Shown: positions 15,196 through 22,972 of the stretch, piece by piece
Layout: each line of letters starts with the position of its first letter
How positions within the stretch are numbered: the stretch's first letter is position 1
NCBI GenBank assembly: GCA_900542525.1
Contig: UQNZ01000013.1
Span: forward strand, 1 to 31,855
Direction: 5' to 3'
DNA from: an uncultured Eggerthella sp.
GTDB lineage: Bacteria > Actinomycetota > Coriobacteriia > Coriobacteriales > Eggerthellaceae
DNA length: 31,855 nucleotides
Program-made: the position numbers and the translations under genes
The notes under the pieces: generated by a model
What the model saw: the letters and a program-made list of their open reading frames with translations, nothing else
What the model was told of the DNA's origin: nothing
The model's database searches: none

Positions 15196-16875
15196 TTACC
15201 TTTTGCGGGCACCGACCGTATAGAGCGCGCTTGCGAAGGGCAGCCACATACCCGCGAGCAGCCAGCCACCGAGCACATCGCTGGGCCAATGAACGCCCAC
15301 GTAGATGCGCGAGATGCCGATAAGGATCGCGAAGATGACGAGGATGATGCCGGGCACGATGGCTACATTGTAGGGAACCCCTTTGCGGTTCAGCGCACGG
15401 AAGATGAGCAGGCCGATCATGCCGAACACGATGAGCGAACAGAAGCTGTGTGCCGAAGGGAACGAGAACGACCCAGGAATGGGTACGAGCGTTTCGGCGC
15501 CAGGGCGCGGAACGGCGAAGATGAGCTTCAGTGCCTGTACGCACACTACGGCCAGGATAACGTTCGTAGCGAAAAAGGCGAGGCCGTCCCACTTTCGCGC
15601 GATGGCGAGTATGGCGCATACGACCAGGCAAAGCGCCGTCATGGGAAGAAAATCACCCAACATGGTGATGGCGACGAAGAAGCTATCGAGCAAGCCGCGC
15701 GTGCCGTGGATAAGCGCGTTTATGGTGGCATTGAACGAATCGATGGCTGGCGCTTGGTCAGCAATGGCAAGCGCGAGCAGTGCGAAGCACAGGAAGAACG
15801 CCACGAGCGGGATGCGTGTGGCGCGCCAGGCTGCACCGGCATCGAGACGCAACAAGTTGCGGAAGGCCTGCTCGAGCGACGGGCTCTTGATATAGCGATA
15901 GTGAGGCGCGGGTTTCTTGCGCTTCGTTGGTTTTTGGCGTGCAGGAGTGGCAGATTCCGGCGCGGGCGCAGACGTAGGCGCAGATGTGGGCTTTGGTTTT
16001 TCTCGCTTGGTTGGCTTCGGACGCTCAACAGGCTTAGGAGCTGGTGTGGGCGCTGGCTTTTCGCGCTTGGTTGGTTTAGGGCGCGAAGGCTGCTTGGGAT
16101 GTTCCGATGACGAACGACCGGGTAGTTTGTCACCTTTTGGACGTGCGGAGGCATCGGACTTGAAGACCGCACCCCATGAGCGTGCCTGTAAGTTGGGTTG
16201 TTCGCGCGGGATGCGCTTGCGTTCGATCTTAAGCTCTTCGGCGAGATCTTCTGCCTGTTCGTTTTCGGAAGAACCGTCTACTAACAAAGGCTCAACAGGA
16301 GGCTCGTTTTCGGGTTCTTCCGATTCTTCGGGTTCTTCTGATTCATCTGATTCATCTGAAGGGGTATCTTCAGCAGGATCATCTTCAACCAGTTCGGCCT
16401 CATCTTCAACTTCTTCAGACTCTTCCAGCTCATCTAGCGCATCGAGTTCTCGCGAGAGTTCATCGACATACTCGCCAAGACCTTCCTTGGGGTCTTCAGC
16501 AGAATCTTCGATAGGATCTTCGGAGCCTTCGGCTGTTTCTTCAGCGGAGTCTTCGACAATTTCTTCGTTGGCCTCTTCCGTGACCTCTTTAGCGGAGTCT
16601 TCGGGGGTGGATTCCGCGGCCTCTTCAACAGAATCCTCAACAGGACCTTCCGCGATCTCTTCGCCAAAAGGTGTCGAACGACCGGGCAGTTTGTCATCTT
16701 CATGGCGGCTGAATTTCGTAGTAGAGACCGAATGACGGCGGCGCGCCTTTTTAGCCCAAGCTTTCTTTTCGCCCAGCACTCGATCGCGCGACCTGGTCAA
16801 AACAGCTTGCTGACTAGTAGCATGGGTCGCTTGCGGGGAGTCTTCTTCGCGATGTGGCGGTTGCGCTGTGCTCAC
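15196..16875 (-). CDS. PAP2-family membrane phosphatase with long charged N-terminal extension
   Basis: The C-terminal third (about 350-555) is a PAP2 lipid-phosphatase-like membrane domain with about six helices and the three signature blocks: K450-LIFAVP-RP, SFPSAHSF (H476) and SRIYVGVHWPSD (H529, D533). Such enzymes dephosphorylate undecaprenyl pyrophosphate or phosphatidic acid derivatives at the outer face of the membrane. Residues 70-215 are strongly acidic (Glu/Asp/Ser), and 260-325 contain three basic KPTKR(E/K)KP repeats with Pro/Ala spacers, an extension most PAP2 proteins lack. Two dispersed elements are read in frame, DDKLPGRSTP at 60-69 and GDKLPGRSSS at 248-257, both in the disordered region. 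The start is a GTG with AAGGA 8 nt upstream. Confidence 0.85.
   Translation of the reverse strand: MSTAQPPHREEDSPQATHATSQQAVLTRSRDRVLGEKKAWAKKARRRHSVSTTKFSRHEDDKLPGRSTPFGEEIAEGPVEDSVEEAAESTPEDSAKEVTEEANEEIVEDSAEETAEGSEDPIEDSAEDPKEGLGEYVDELSRELDALDELEESEEVEDEAELVEDDPAEDTPSDESDESEEPEESEEPENEPPVEPLLVDGSSENEQAEDLAEELKIERKRIPREQPNLQARSWGAVFKSDASARPKGDKLPGRSSSEHPKQPSRPKPTKREKPAPTPAPKPVERPKPTKREKPKPTSAPTSAPAPESATPARQKPTKRKKPAPHYRYIKSPSLEQAFRNLLRLDAGAAWRATRIPLVAFFLCFALLALAIADQAPAIDSFNATINALIHGTRGLLDSFFVAITMLGDFLPMTALCLVVCAILAIARKWDGLAFFATNVILAVVCVQALKLIFAVPRPGAETLVPIPGSFSFPSAHSFCSLIVFGMIGLLIFRALNRKGVPYNVAIVPGIILVIFAILIGISRIYVGVHWPSDVLGGWLLAGMWLPFASALYTVGARKR
16106..16134 (-). repeat. 29-bp dispersed element inside the PAP2 gene, copy at codons 248-257
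   Basis: A consensus-like copy within the coding region. In the gene's frame it encodes GDKLPGRSSS, next to the start of the KPTKR repeats. The frame is kept on both sides. Confidence 0.9.
16670..16698 (-). repeat. 29-bp dispersed element inside the PAP2 gene, copy at codons 60-69
   Basis: Encodes DDKLPGRSTP at the boundary between the basic N-terminus and the acidic region. Same orientation and frame as the second copy in this gene. Confidence 0.9.
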
Positions 16876-16891
16876 CGTTTCAGTCCTTTCC

Positions 16892-16936
16892 GTTTCATCT
16901 ATTGTAGCGAAAGCACTCCCCTCTCGCAGATGAAAC
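16892..16936. promoter_or_regulatory. 9-bp inverted repeat upstream of the PAP2 gene
   Basis: GTTTCATCT and AGATGAAAC, perfect complements 27 nt apart, flank a TACAAT hexamer on the minus strand. The spacing suits an operator or a looped transcript end for the rhodanese gene; neither can be shown. Confidence 0.4.
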
Positions 16937-16953
16937 AGAAATAAGGCGACGGA

Positions 16954-17304
16954 CTATTTCTCGATAGGGTTTTCGGGGTCGCTCGCCCAATCATCAAAGC
17001 TACCCAGATAAAGATAGAGGTGCTGATATCCTTCAGATTCGAGCAGGTCACAAGCCTGTTTGGCATGACGACCGATCTGACAATACACGATAATGGGACA
17101 TTCTCTGGTGAAGGCATGACGGCGACATTCCTTTGAGAATTCGGTGGCTTCTTCAGCACCGTAGCGATCGAAATCTGCAACGCATACATTTATGGCTGAG
17201 GGGATGTGACCTTCGTTGTAGAGTTCCGCGGGGCGAACGTCGATGATGGGAAATCTCCCGATGTGCGACCTAACGAATTGTGCGTCCACTATTTGGGCAG
17301 CCAT
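16954..17304 (-). CDS. single-domain rhodanese-like protein
   Basis: This 116-residue protein is one rhodanese domain. It has IIDVRPAELYNEGHIPSAINV (about 20-40, the usual DVR...E...GHIPGA block) and the active-site loop VYCQIGRHAKQAC (about 73-85), whose Cys would carry persulfide sulfur. The loop CQIGRHAKQ resembles stand-alone sulfur carriers of the GlpE/PspE kind. There is no signal peptide, so it should be cytosolic. I prefer the ATG at 17304 to an in-frame GTG at 17313 because the upstream GAGA/AAAG is better spaced. The substrate is unknown. Confidence 0.85.
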   Translation of the reverse strand: MAAQIVDAQFVRSHIGRFPIIDVRPAELYNEGHIPSAINVCVADFDRYGAEEATEFSKECRRHAFTRECPIIVYCQIGRHAKQACDLLESEGYQHLYLYLGSFDDWASDPENPIEK

Positions 17305-17480
17305 GAGTATCACTTTCTCTCACGATGCGCGAACTTAAGCGTTTGCTAGCATTTTGCAAAAGGTATATACAGTCCGAGATCGATACTACGCTTGTCTTCA
17401 TCGCTTGCTCGTAGAACGAAAGGGCTGTTTGCCTTTTGCGGCTTTTTGTTTACCGTTTTGTAAAGAAATGCACACAAATC

Positions 17481-17511
17481 AAAACTGCCACCCAATTCTG
17501 AGCGGCAGTTT
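17481..17511 (-). terminator. probable terminator of the HIT-glyoxalase operon
   Basis: On the minus strand, AAACTGCC and GGCAGTTT pair across a 14-nt loop and are followed by TTTTGATTTG. It lies about 45 nt after the glyoxalase stop codon. Confidence 0.6.
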
Positions 17512-17552
17512 CATCAATTCGTTACGTGCTGCAGGAATCGCCATCGAAACGC

Positions 17553-17933
17553 TTACGACTCTTTCTCTGGCAGGATCTCGATCCAGCAGCCATCGGGGTC
17601 TTCGATGAAGTAGAGTCCCATGGCGGGGTTATCGTGCACCACACACCCCATTTCATCGTGGAGCTTGCGGGCTTCTTCCATGTCGGGTACGCGGAAGGCA
17701 ATGTGAGTGTCCTTACCGCCATTGTTGTAAGGTTCGGTTACGCCCTTGTTCCAGGTGAACTCCAGTTCAAACGGGCTTTTCTCGTTAGACGCGAAGACGA
17801 TGATCCATGAACCATCTTCAGGCTCTTTTCTCCGCGTTTCAGTTATGCCGAGCGCTTTCTCGTAGAATGCAAGCGTCTTTTCCAAATCGAGCACATGCGT
17901 GCAGCGATGAACGCATTTTCCGGCAACAGTCAT
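17553..17933 (-). CDS. glyoxalase I-like VOC protein (lactoylglutathione lyase family)
   Basis: This 126-residue protein shows the two beta-alpha-beta modules of the vicinal oxygen chelate fold. By comparison with GloA, the metal ligands are H9 (in VHRCTHVLDL), E58 (FELEFTW), H77 (DTHIAFRV) and E119 (CWIEILPE), all present, and FYEKALGI follows the first ligand as usual. It should isomerise the hemithioacetal of methylglyoxal and a thiol, but the true thiol or substrate in this group is not known. It is the last gene of the run ABC exporter, HIT protein, glyoxalase, each joined by a dispersed-element copy. A terminator hairpin follows. Confidence 0.88.
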   Translation of the reverse strand: MTVAGKCVHRCTHVLDLEKTLAFYEKALGITETRRKEPEDGSWIIVFASNEKSPFELEFTWNKGVTEPYNNGGKDTHIAFRVPDMEEARKLHDEMGCVVHDNPAMGLYFIEDPDGCWIEILPEKES

Positions 17934-17952
17934 GATGCTTCCTTTCGTTAAA

Positions 17953-17981
17953 GGCGACGAACGACCGGGTAGTTTGTCGCC
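17953..17981 (-). repeat. 29-bp dispersed element between the HIT and glyoxalase genes
   Basis: A good copy with GGCGAC/GTCGCC arms, a compensated pair of changes relative to most copies that keeps the hairpin. Its end overlaps the first base of the TAG stop codon of the HIT gene (17981-17983). Confidence 0.9.
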
Positions 17982-18355
17982 TAGTCAGCGTTCTCTTCAA
18001 GGCGGAAGGACTCTTCGAAGGTTGCGCGGCCCATCTTGATACCGCCCATGATGTGCAGATGCAGATGCGGGACAGTGGAGGCGGAATCTTCGCCCGTGTT
18101 GATGTTCACGCGATAGCCGGAATCGTACACGCCCTTGATCTTCGCGATCTCGGGCACCACGGAAAGCAGGTGACCGAGCAGCTCGGGATCGGGGTTGTCG
18201 TTGAGGTTTTCGTAGTGCTTCTTGGGCACGACAAGCGTGTGGACTGGAGCTTCGGGCTCGATATCGTCGAAAGCGTAGCAGACTTCGTCTTCGTAGACCT
18301 TCTTCGACGGAATCTCTCCCGCTACGATCTTGCAAAACAGGCAATCATCAGCCAT
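17981..18355 (-). CDS. HIT-family nucleotide hydrolase (HinT-like)
   Basis: This 124-residue protein starts with DCLFCKIVAGEIPSKKVYEDE and has the histidine triad HLHLHIMGG (about 97-105), the hallmark of HinT/PKCI purine nucleoside phosphoramidases. The length and the CxxC at the N-terminus fit the family. It should be a small cytosolic homodimer acting on AMP-amine compounds. The ATG has GAAAGG a few bases upstream. It is probably co-transcribed with the ABC exporter upstream and the glyoxalase downstream. Confidence 0.93.
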   Translation of the reverse strand: MADDCLFCKIVAGEIPSKKVYEDEVCYAFDDIEPEAPVHTLVVPKKHYENLNDNPDPELLGHLLSVVPEIAKIKGVYDSGYRVNINTGEDSASTVPHLHLHIMGGIKMGRATFEESFRLEENAD

Positions 18356-18419
18356 GATGGCACCTTTCTCTTTGATCTTCGTAACTTTATTATAGCGCCT
18401 GAAGCCAAGAGATAAAAAA

Positions 18420-18460
18420 GATGATGAACGACCGGGCAGCTTGTCATCAGCTTGTCATCC
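18420..18460 (-). repeat. 29-bp dispersed element after the ABC exporter gene, with duplicated end
   Basis: The full copy is 18420-18448. AGCTTGTCATC is then repeated at 18449-18459, and the second TCA (18455-18457) is the TGA stop codon of the ABC exporter gene. The duplication suggests slippage or an insertion event at the gene end. Confidence 0.88.
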
Positions 18461-20242
18461 GAGAAAGGCGCCGGTCTGGCGATCCCAGAGGTGCGCGTAT
18501 TCGCCACCGGCATCGATCAGACTTGCGTGCGTGCCATCTTCGACGATCTTGCCGTTATCCAGTACCACGATGCGATCGAGCGAGGCCACTGTTGAAAGAC
18601 GATGCGCAACCACGATGGATGTGCGCCCCTGCATGAGGTTCGCGAGGGCGCCCTGTACGAGCGCTTCGCTTTCGGAGTCGAGCGCGCTGGTAGCTTCGTC
18701 CAGCACCAGGATGGGCGCATCGGCCAGAATGGCACGCGCGATCGCAATGCGCTGACGCTGACCTCCTGAAAGTTTGATGCCGCGCTCCCCCACCATCGTT
18801 TCGAAGCCGTTGGGCAACTGCTCGATGAATTCAAGCGCGTTCGCCTTTTCCGCAGCTGCAACGATCTCTTCGCGCGTGGCGTCAGGCTTGCCATAGGAAA
18901 TATTCTCGAGAATGCTGCGGTGGAAGAGCAGCGCCTCCTGCGGCACATAAGCGATCTGGCGGCGCAAACTTTGCTGCGAGCATTTCGAGATATCCTGGCC
19001 ATCCACGAGCACTTCGCCCTGCTGAACATCGGAAAGGCGCAACAGGAGCTTCGTGAGCGTGGTCTTGCCCGAACCCGATTGACCCACCAAACCAACGCGC
19101 TGACCGCCGGAAATATGGAGGTTGAGGTCAGTGAACACGGGTGTGGCGTTCGCGGCGTCTTCGTAGGTGAAACCGATATGGTTGAAGTCGATGTTGCCAG
19201 CTTCGACCTGAAGCGCAGGCGCGTTCGGCACGTCGGAGACGAGGCGCGGTTCATCGAGGATGCGGGTCATTTCGGAGGCATCGCCGAAGACCTTATTCAG
19301 GCGCGCGAGCATGGAATTGATCATGTTGAAGCGCATGGTGAGGTTGTAGGTGTAGGTGAACATCATCACGAGCGTGCCGGCACTGATGCCGAACCACGCG
19401 TTGCCGCCCGCGGTGAAGATCGAGACGATGGACATGATGACCACAATGAGCGAGCTTGTCATGATGCCGCGCTTGATGGTGGCGCGCATGCTGCGAGAAT
19501 CGGCGCGCATCGCTTCGAGGGAAGCGTCGGTGAAGAGGGAGCGTTCGTAATCTTCGCGGCCGTAGGTCTTTACGGCGAGGATGTTCGTGACAGAGTCGGA
19601 AAGTACGCCTGACAAGCGGTTTTGCGCTGCGGCAGCTGCTGCGGAGAGCAGGGTGATCTTGCGGAACATGATGTAAGCCACGGCGATGTAGATCACGAGC
19701 ATGACCGTAAGGACCGCCACATATGAGGGCACGATGGGCGCGAGGATGCCGATGGTGCAGACGATGGCGATGACGGTAGGCAACAGCGAGAGCAGCGTGG
19801 TTTCCACGAGCAGCGAATAGGAAGTCATGAACTTCGTGGTCTGGCTGACGAGCGAACCGCCGAAGCGATTGGTGTGGAAGGTCATGGACTGGTTGGAGAG
19901 CGTGTCGAAGCAGAGGCGTGCGAGGTTGTAGTTGCCGTTGATCTCGGTCTTGAAGATTGCGTAGTCCTGGAGTTTCGAGCAGACTTGGCCGACTACGTTC
20001 ACCAGGATGAGCGCGATGATGTAGGGGCCAAAGACTTCCCAGACTTGATCGGGGCCGACCGGGCCGAGCTGGATACGATCGACGATAAGGCTCATCACGT
20101 AAGTGTTCGCGTAGGTGAGCATGCCAATGAATCCGATGGTGGCAATGACGCCGAGCACGAAAGGCCAGGGGCGCTTCTTCGTGATCTGCCAGAAGAAGTA
20201 GAGCGTGCGCTTGATGGTGGCGGAATCTTGGATCTTCGCCAT
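18455..20242 (-). CDS. ABC exporter, fused membrane and ATPase domains
   Basis: This 595-residue half-transporter has a six-helix exporter membrane domain (about 30-310) and a C-terminal ATPase. The ATPase has GLVGQSGSGKTT (Walker A), LSGGQRQRIAIARAIL (signature) and ILVLDEATSALDSE (Walker B), then the H-loop in VVAHRLST. It would pump a lipid, peptide or drug out of the cell as a dimer; the substrate cannot be told. The ATG at 20242 follows AGGCGG, 10 nt after the stop codon of the 67-residue gene, indicating an operon. A longer frame to 20362 overlaps that gene and is not favoured. Its stop codon lies within a repeat-derived sequence. Confidence 0.92.
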   Translation of the reverse strand: MAKIQDSATIKRTLYFFWQITKKRPWPFVLGVIATIGFIGMLTYANTYVMSLIVDRIQLGPVGPDQVWEVFGPYIIALILVNVVGQVCSKLQDYAIFKTEINGNYNLARLCFDTLSNQSMTFHTNRFGGSLVSQTTKFMTSYSLLVETTLLSLLPTVIAIVCTIGILAPIVPSYVAVLTVMLVIYIAVAYIMFRKITLLSAAAAAAQNRLSGVLSDSVTNILAVKTYGREDYERSLFTDASLEAMRADSRSMRATIKRGIMTSSLIVVIMSIVSIFTAGGNAWFGISAGTLVMMFTYTYNLTMRFNMINSMLARLNKVFGDASEMTRILDEPRLVSDVPNAPALQVEAGNIDFNHIGFTYEDAANATPVFTDLNLHISGGQRVGLVGQSGSGKTTLTKLLLRLSDVQQGEVLVDGQDISKCSQQSLRRQIAYVPQEALLFHRSILENISYGKPDATREEIVAAAEKANALEFIEQLPNGFETMVGERGIKLSGGQRQRIAIARAILADAPILVLDEATSALDSESEALVQGALANLMQGRTSIVVAHRLSTVASLDRIVVLDNGKIVEDGTHASLIDAGGEYAHLWDRQTGAFLG

Positions 20243-20252
20243 GGCTAGCCGC

Positions 20253-20456
20253 CTAGTCCTCGAGCGCTTCGAGGATGGACTCGCACAGACGGCCGCGCGC
20301 GTTCGGGGCATCGGTGGCTTCGTCGATGCCGTTCTCGATGAGCTCTTCACCGATGGCATCATCTATCGCAAGGCGATCGTCGGTCGAGAGGTTCTTGAAG
20401 TTCGTGGGCAGGCCGAGCTCTTTGAGGAGCGCCTTTTGTTCTGAAGTAAGTGGCAT
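20253..20456 (-). CDS. 67-residue acidic protein of unknown function
   Basis: A short ORF with a clear GGGAAG ribosome-binding site before the ATG and the same codon style as its neighbours. The product is soluble, acidic and probably helical (TSEQKALLKELGLP, then LAIDDAIGEELIENG). It lies 10 nt upstream of the ABC exporter gene, and the tight spacing suggests translation coupling and a linked role. I do not recognise a family. Confidence 0.75.
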   Translation of the reverse strand: MPLTSEQKALLKELGLPTNFKNLSTDDRLAIDDAIGEELIENGIDEATDAPNARGRLCESILEALED

Positions 20457-20501
20457 CGCTTCCCTTTCGTTGTTCGTGAAAACTATAGCATCTTGCCCAC
20501 G

Positions 20502-20545
20502 GGTGACAAACTACCCAGTGACGAACGACCGGGTAGCTTGTCATC
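20502..20545 (-). repeat. 29-bp dispersed element, composite hairpin copy
   Basis: The full copy is 20517-20545. The inverted half-copy GGTGACAAACTACCC directly precedes it at 20502-20516. The outer 15-nt arms pair at all but one position (one further G-T wobble), around a 14-nt loop. It lies 3 nt after the stop codon of the kinase remnant. Confidence 0.9.
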
Positions 20546-20547
20546 TA

Positions 20548-21081
20548 TCAAGCACTGAAGATGCCTGAGAGGGTGCCGATAGCGATCGTTGCGATGATGA
20601 GCACGAAAACGGCAAGGATCGCGAAAGGCCATGTTTTGCGACGTGGGAGGAATTTCGCTTTTGGGAAGAGCTTCCGAAGAGGGCGCAGATCAAGCAGGTA
20701 ATACACAAGTACGGTAATGGGCAAAACGATGACGCCGTAGTACTCGACGATCAGAAACCACAGTGGATGCTGCGCCACTTCACCGGTTGGGCTTACGATC
20801 ACCGCATTTGAAGCAGCAAAGAAGAGCAGCCAAACAAGAAGCAAGATCACATCCCATGCGACCCCTACTCCCAGCGGGATGCGGCTGAAGAGCCCCTTCG
20901 GCTTGGTCAGCTTCTCTTGAACAGCTGGCTTTGGCGCGATGCTCGGTGGTTGTTCGGCCGGTCGCGCGGAGGCGAGCGCGCCCAGGAAAGCAGCCTTGAG
21001 CGCTTCGACGCTTTGGAATCGTTTCTCGGGGGCGAGCTCCGTGGCTTTTCGCACTACGTGCTCGATGCACAGCTCGGGCAC
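20548..21081 (-). pseudogene. C-terminal remnant of a Ser/Thr protein kinase with membrane segments
   Basis: The visible part starts with PELCIEHVVRKATELAPEKRFQ, the end of a Hanks-type kinase domain (the final helices with the conserved Arg), then a proline-rich linker, then three to four hydrophobic helices up to the C-terminus. The catalytic loop, DFG and ATP-binding segments are absent. The kinase reading frame can be traced back only to about 21087, where it meets the DUF4190-like gene in another frame. The GTG at 21081 is merely the first usable start. This looks like the 3' end of a gene joined by deletion to its neighbour, or an assembly error. Confidence 0.75.
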
Positions 21082-21500
21082 GGATCCTTCTTCATGGTCA
21101 GATCACCAAGCTTCACATCGACTTCGCTGCCAAGGATCTCTTCGGTGGCATCGCCGGTTGCCTTGTCGAGCTGGGCGCCTGCTTCATCGAGTGCGGCTGA
21201 ATAGACCGCTTGAGATGCAAGAACGATAACGCAAGCCAGAGCAGCTACGATGACCGAAGCGACCGCGATGCCCTTGCCCGATTTCTTCTTGTCGCGCGTG
21301 CCCACGACGCCCACGATGCCGAAAATGAGCCCAACGATACCCAAGATGAAAGCAAAGTTGTTGATGATGGGCATCGCTGAGAATACGAGCGCAATGATGC
21401 CGAGGATGAGCCCCACGATAGCGGCTATAGATTTTGGAGCTTTCGCTGGTGGCGCTGCTGGAGCTGGAGCCTGATTGGGGTTTGCTGGGGTGTTCGACAT
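21054..21500 (-). CDS. DUF4190-like membrane protein, C-terminally truncated
   Basis: Start ATG at 21500 with AGAGG upstream. The product begins with a Pro/Ala-rich tail (5-30). It then has two hydrophobic stretches (about 30-75) full of GLILGIIAL and GIVGLIFGIVG, the DUF4190 pattern, a KKKSGKG loop and another helix (about 83-105). The outer part VDVKLGDLTMKKD (about 125-137) looks like the beginning of a DUF4352 domain, which should run for another 100 residues or so. Instead the frame ends after PCPSCASST and overlaps the kinase remnant. The break coincides with a GGATCC at 21082-21087. The function of the intact family is unknown. Confidence 0.7.
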   Translation of the reverse strand: MSNTPANPNQAPAPAAPPAKAPKSIAAIVGLILGIIALVFSAMPIINNFAFILGIVGLIFGIVGVVGTRDKKKSGKGIAVASVIVAALACVIVLASQAVYSAALDEAGAQLDKATGDATEEILGSEVDVKLGDLTMKKDPCPSCASST

Positions 21501-21607
21501 GTAAACCTCTTTCTCATCGTTTTTATCGGGATGAACTGCATGGTGCGAGACCCGCCGCATAATCCCTGGTAAATGCCATGAGAACAAGGTTATCCGTTTG
21601 GTGTGCG

Positions 21608-21631
21608 AAAAACATTAGCTGGTAGCTAATG
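21608..21631 (-). terminator. Rho-independent terminator of the Hpt-nitrilase operon
   Basis: On the minus strand, CATTAGCT-ACC-AGCTAATG is a perfect 8-bp stem with a 3-nt loop followed by TTTTT. It lies 37 nt after the nitrilase stop codon, on the far side of an element copy. Confidence 0.85.
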
Positions 21632-21636
21632 CAGAA

Positions 21637-21665
21637 GGTAACGAACGACCGGGTAGTTTGTCATC
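21637..21665 (-). repeat. 29-bp dispersed element between the nitrilase stop codon and its terminator
   Basis: A good copy 2 nt after the stop codon (21668-21670), directly followed in the transcript by the terminator hairpin. The order stop codon, element, terminator shows that the element is transcribed and is not itself the terminator here. Confidence 0.9.
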
Positions 21666-21667
21666 TT

Positions 21668-22453
21668 TTAGTAGATGTCGGTGCGGCGGTGAGCGAAGAT
21701 GGGCATGCGCGCGTGCGCTTCTTTGCGCAGTGAAGTGTCGATCGTGACCGTAACGAGCTCTTCGCCGGTGCCACCTTGCGCGACCAGGATGCCGTATGGA
21801 TTCGCCACGGCGCTCTGCCCAATATAGCCTTCGTCAGCGCGGCTCACGCCCACCACGAACATCTCATTTTCGATCGCGCGCGCCGCGAGCAGCGTATGCC
21901 ATTGCTCGGCCTTGGTGTTGCCTGAAACCCACGCAGCTGGGTAGATGAGGATGTCGCAGCCTGCGAGCGCCGCCGCACGGGCCTGCTCGGGGAAGCGCAG
22001 ATCGTAGCAGATCGCGAGACCGATCTTGCCGAACGGTGTGTCGATTGGCTCGAAGAGCGCACTACCCGCTGACATGCGGTCGGATTCGTGGGTGAAATCG
22101 GTATCGAACAGGTGAACCTTGCGGTAGATTCCGCGCTTGGTTCCCGTACTATCTACGATGATGGCGGTGTTGAACGGATTGCCTTCAGGGTTGCGCTCGT
22201 TCAAGGTGTAAACGATCCACAGCCCGTAGCGCGCCGCGATCGCATCGAGCGCCGTTGCGAATGCGCCATCAGCCGACTCCGCTTCGCGAACGAATGCTTC
22301 AGTTTCCTTTTCATAGCGGCTCATGAGCGATTCAGGGAACACGAGCAGATCCACTCCGCGCGAGCGCGCTTCAGCAGCAAAACGCTCCACGAGAGCGATA
22401 ACCTCTCCGTCCTTAGGATGCTTGGTTTGAGCGAGACCAATAGTGACCTGCAC
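21668..22453 (-). CDS. nitrilase-superfamily amidohydrolase (omega-amidase/carbon-nitrogen hydrolase)
   Basis: This 261-residue enzyme has the full Glu-Lys-Cys triad: E41 in LLVFPESLMS, K112 in YRKVHLFD and C149 in GLAICYDLRFPE. KVHLFD and CYDLRFP match branch members such as Nit2 omega-amidases and YafV-like amidases, which release ammonia from 2-oxoglutaramate or related amides; the substrate is inferred. The start is a GTG with GGGAG 5 nt upstream, 12 nt after the Hpt stop codon, so the two genes are probably co-transcribed. There is no signal peptide. An element copy and a terminator follow. Confidence 0.9.
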   Translation of the reverse strand: MQVTIGLAQTKHPKDGEVIALVERFAAEARSRGVDLLVFPESLMSRYEKETEAFVREAESADGAFATALDAIAARYGLWIVYTLNERNPEGNPFNTAIIVDSTGTKRGIYRKVHLFDTDFTHESDRMSAGSALFEPIDTPFGKIGLAICYDLRFPEQARAAALAGCDILIYPAAWVSGNTKAEQWHTLLAARAIENEMFVVGVSRADEGYIGQSAVANPYGILVAQGGTGEELVTVTIDTSLRKEAHARMPIFAHRRTDIY

Positions 22454-22465
22454 GAGAACTCCCAG

Positions 22466-22858
22466 TTAGTCGGCTGTGTTCTGCCAGAGCATAAGGCCCT
22501 TGCAGACCTGCAGATGGGCCTCGCCGAGCGAGTCCATCAAATCACGGGCGCTTTCAGTATCGCCTGAAGAAAGCGCTTCACAGACTTGCGTGGCAAGTTC
22601 GTGTAGCTCCCTGAATGAAAGATTGCCCGAGGCGCCTTTCAGTGTATGGGCGTGCGTGTAGGCGGTTTCGTAGTCGCCCACCTTCATATCAGCAACGAGC
22701 GCTTCATAGTTCGTATCGTCGAAATAGCACATCGCGAGCTTTTTGTAGAGTTCTGCATTATCGAGCATGCGCTCCATGGCGTCGGCAACATCGATGCCGT
22801 AGTCCGCGAGTTTTTCGACCAGATCGGCAGAGTTTAACGTAGGTGAAGTGTTCGTCAT
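22466..22858 (-). CDS. stand-alone Hpt (histidine phosphotransfer) protein
   Basis: The 130-residue product is a helical Hpt domain with the phosphorylatable His in YTHAHTLKGASGNLSF (about 66-81), matching the AHxLKG(A/S)xxN consensus. It would shuttle phosphate between receiver domains of a phosphorelay. The best partner in sight is the hybrid kinase at 9959-13072, which has two receivers and no Hpt domain. The ATG at 22858 with a GGGGGA ribosome-binding site is preferred to an upstream in-frame start at 22912. The nitrilase gene follows within 12 nt. Confidence 0.88.
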   Translation of the reverse strand: MTNTSPTLNSADLVEKLADYGIDVADAMERMLDNAELYKKLAMCYFDDTNYEALVADMKVGDYETAYTHAHTLKGASGNLSFRELHELATQVCEALSSGDTESARDLMDSLGEAHLQVCKGLMLWQNTAD

Positions 22859-22972
22859 AACGTCCCCCAATTGCTGTTGCGACGAGCGTTCCTTCGAAAG
22901 GTTTATAAACAAACCCGATTTTGCGTTTCTATTCTAACCCTTCGTTCGTCGATTGCGCCGCAATAACATGGG

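Noticed and set aside
17354..17608. 84-codon plus-strand ORF upstream of the rhodanese gene
   Set aside because: It runs through the glyoxalase terminator and into antisense of the glyoxalase gene, with no ribosome-binding site.
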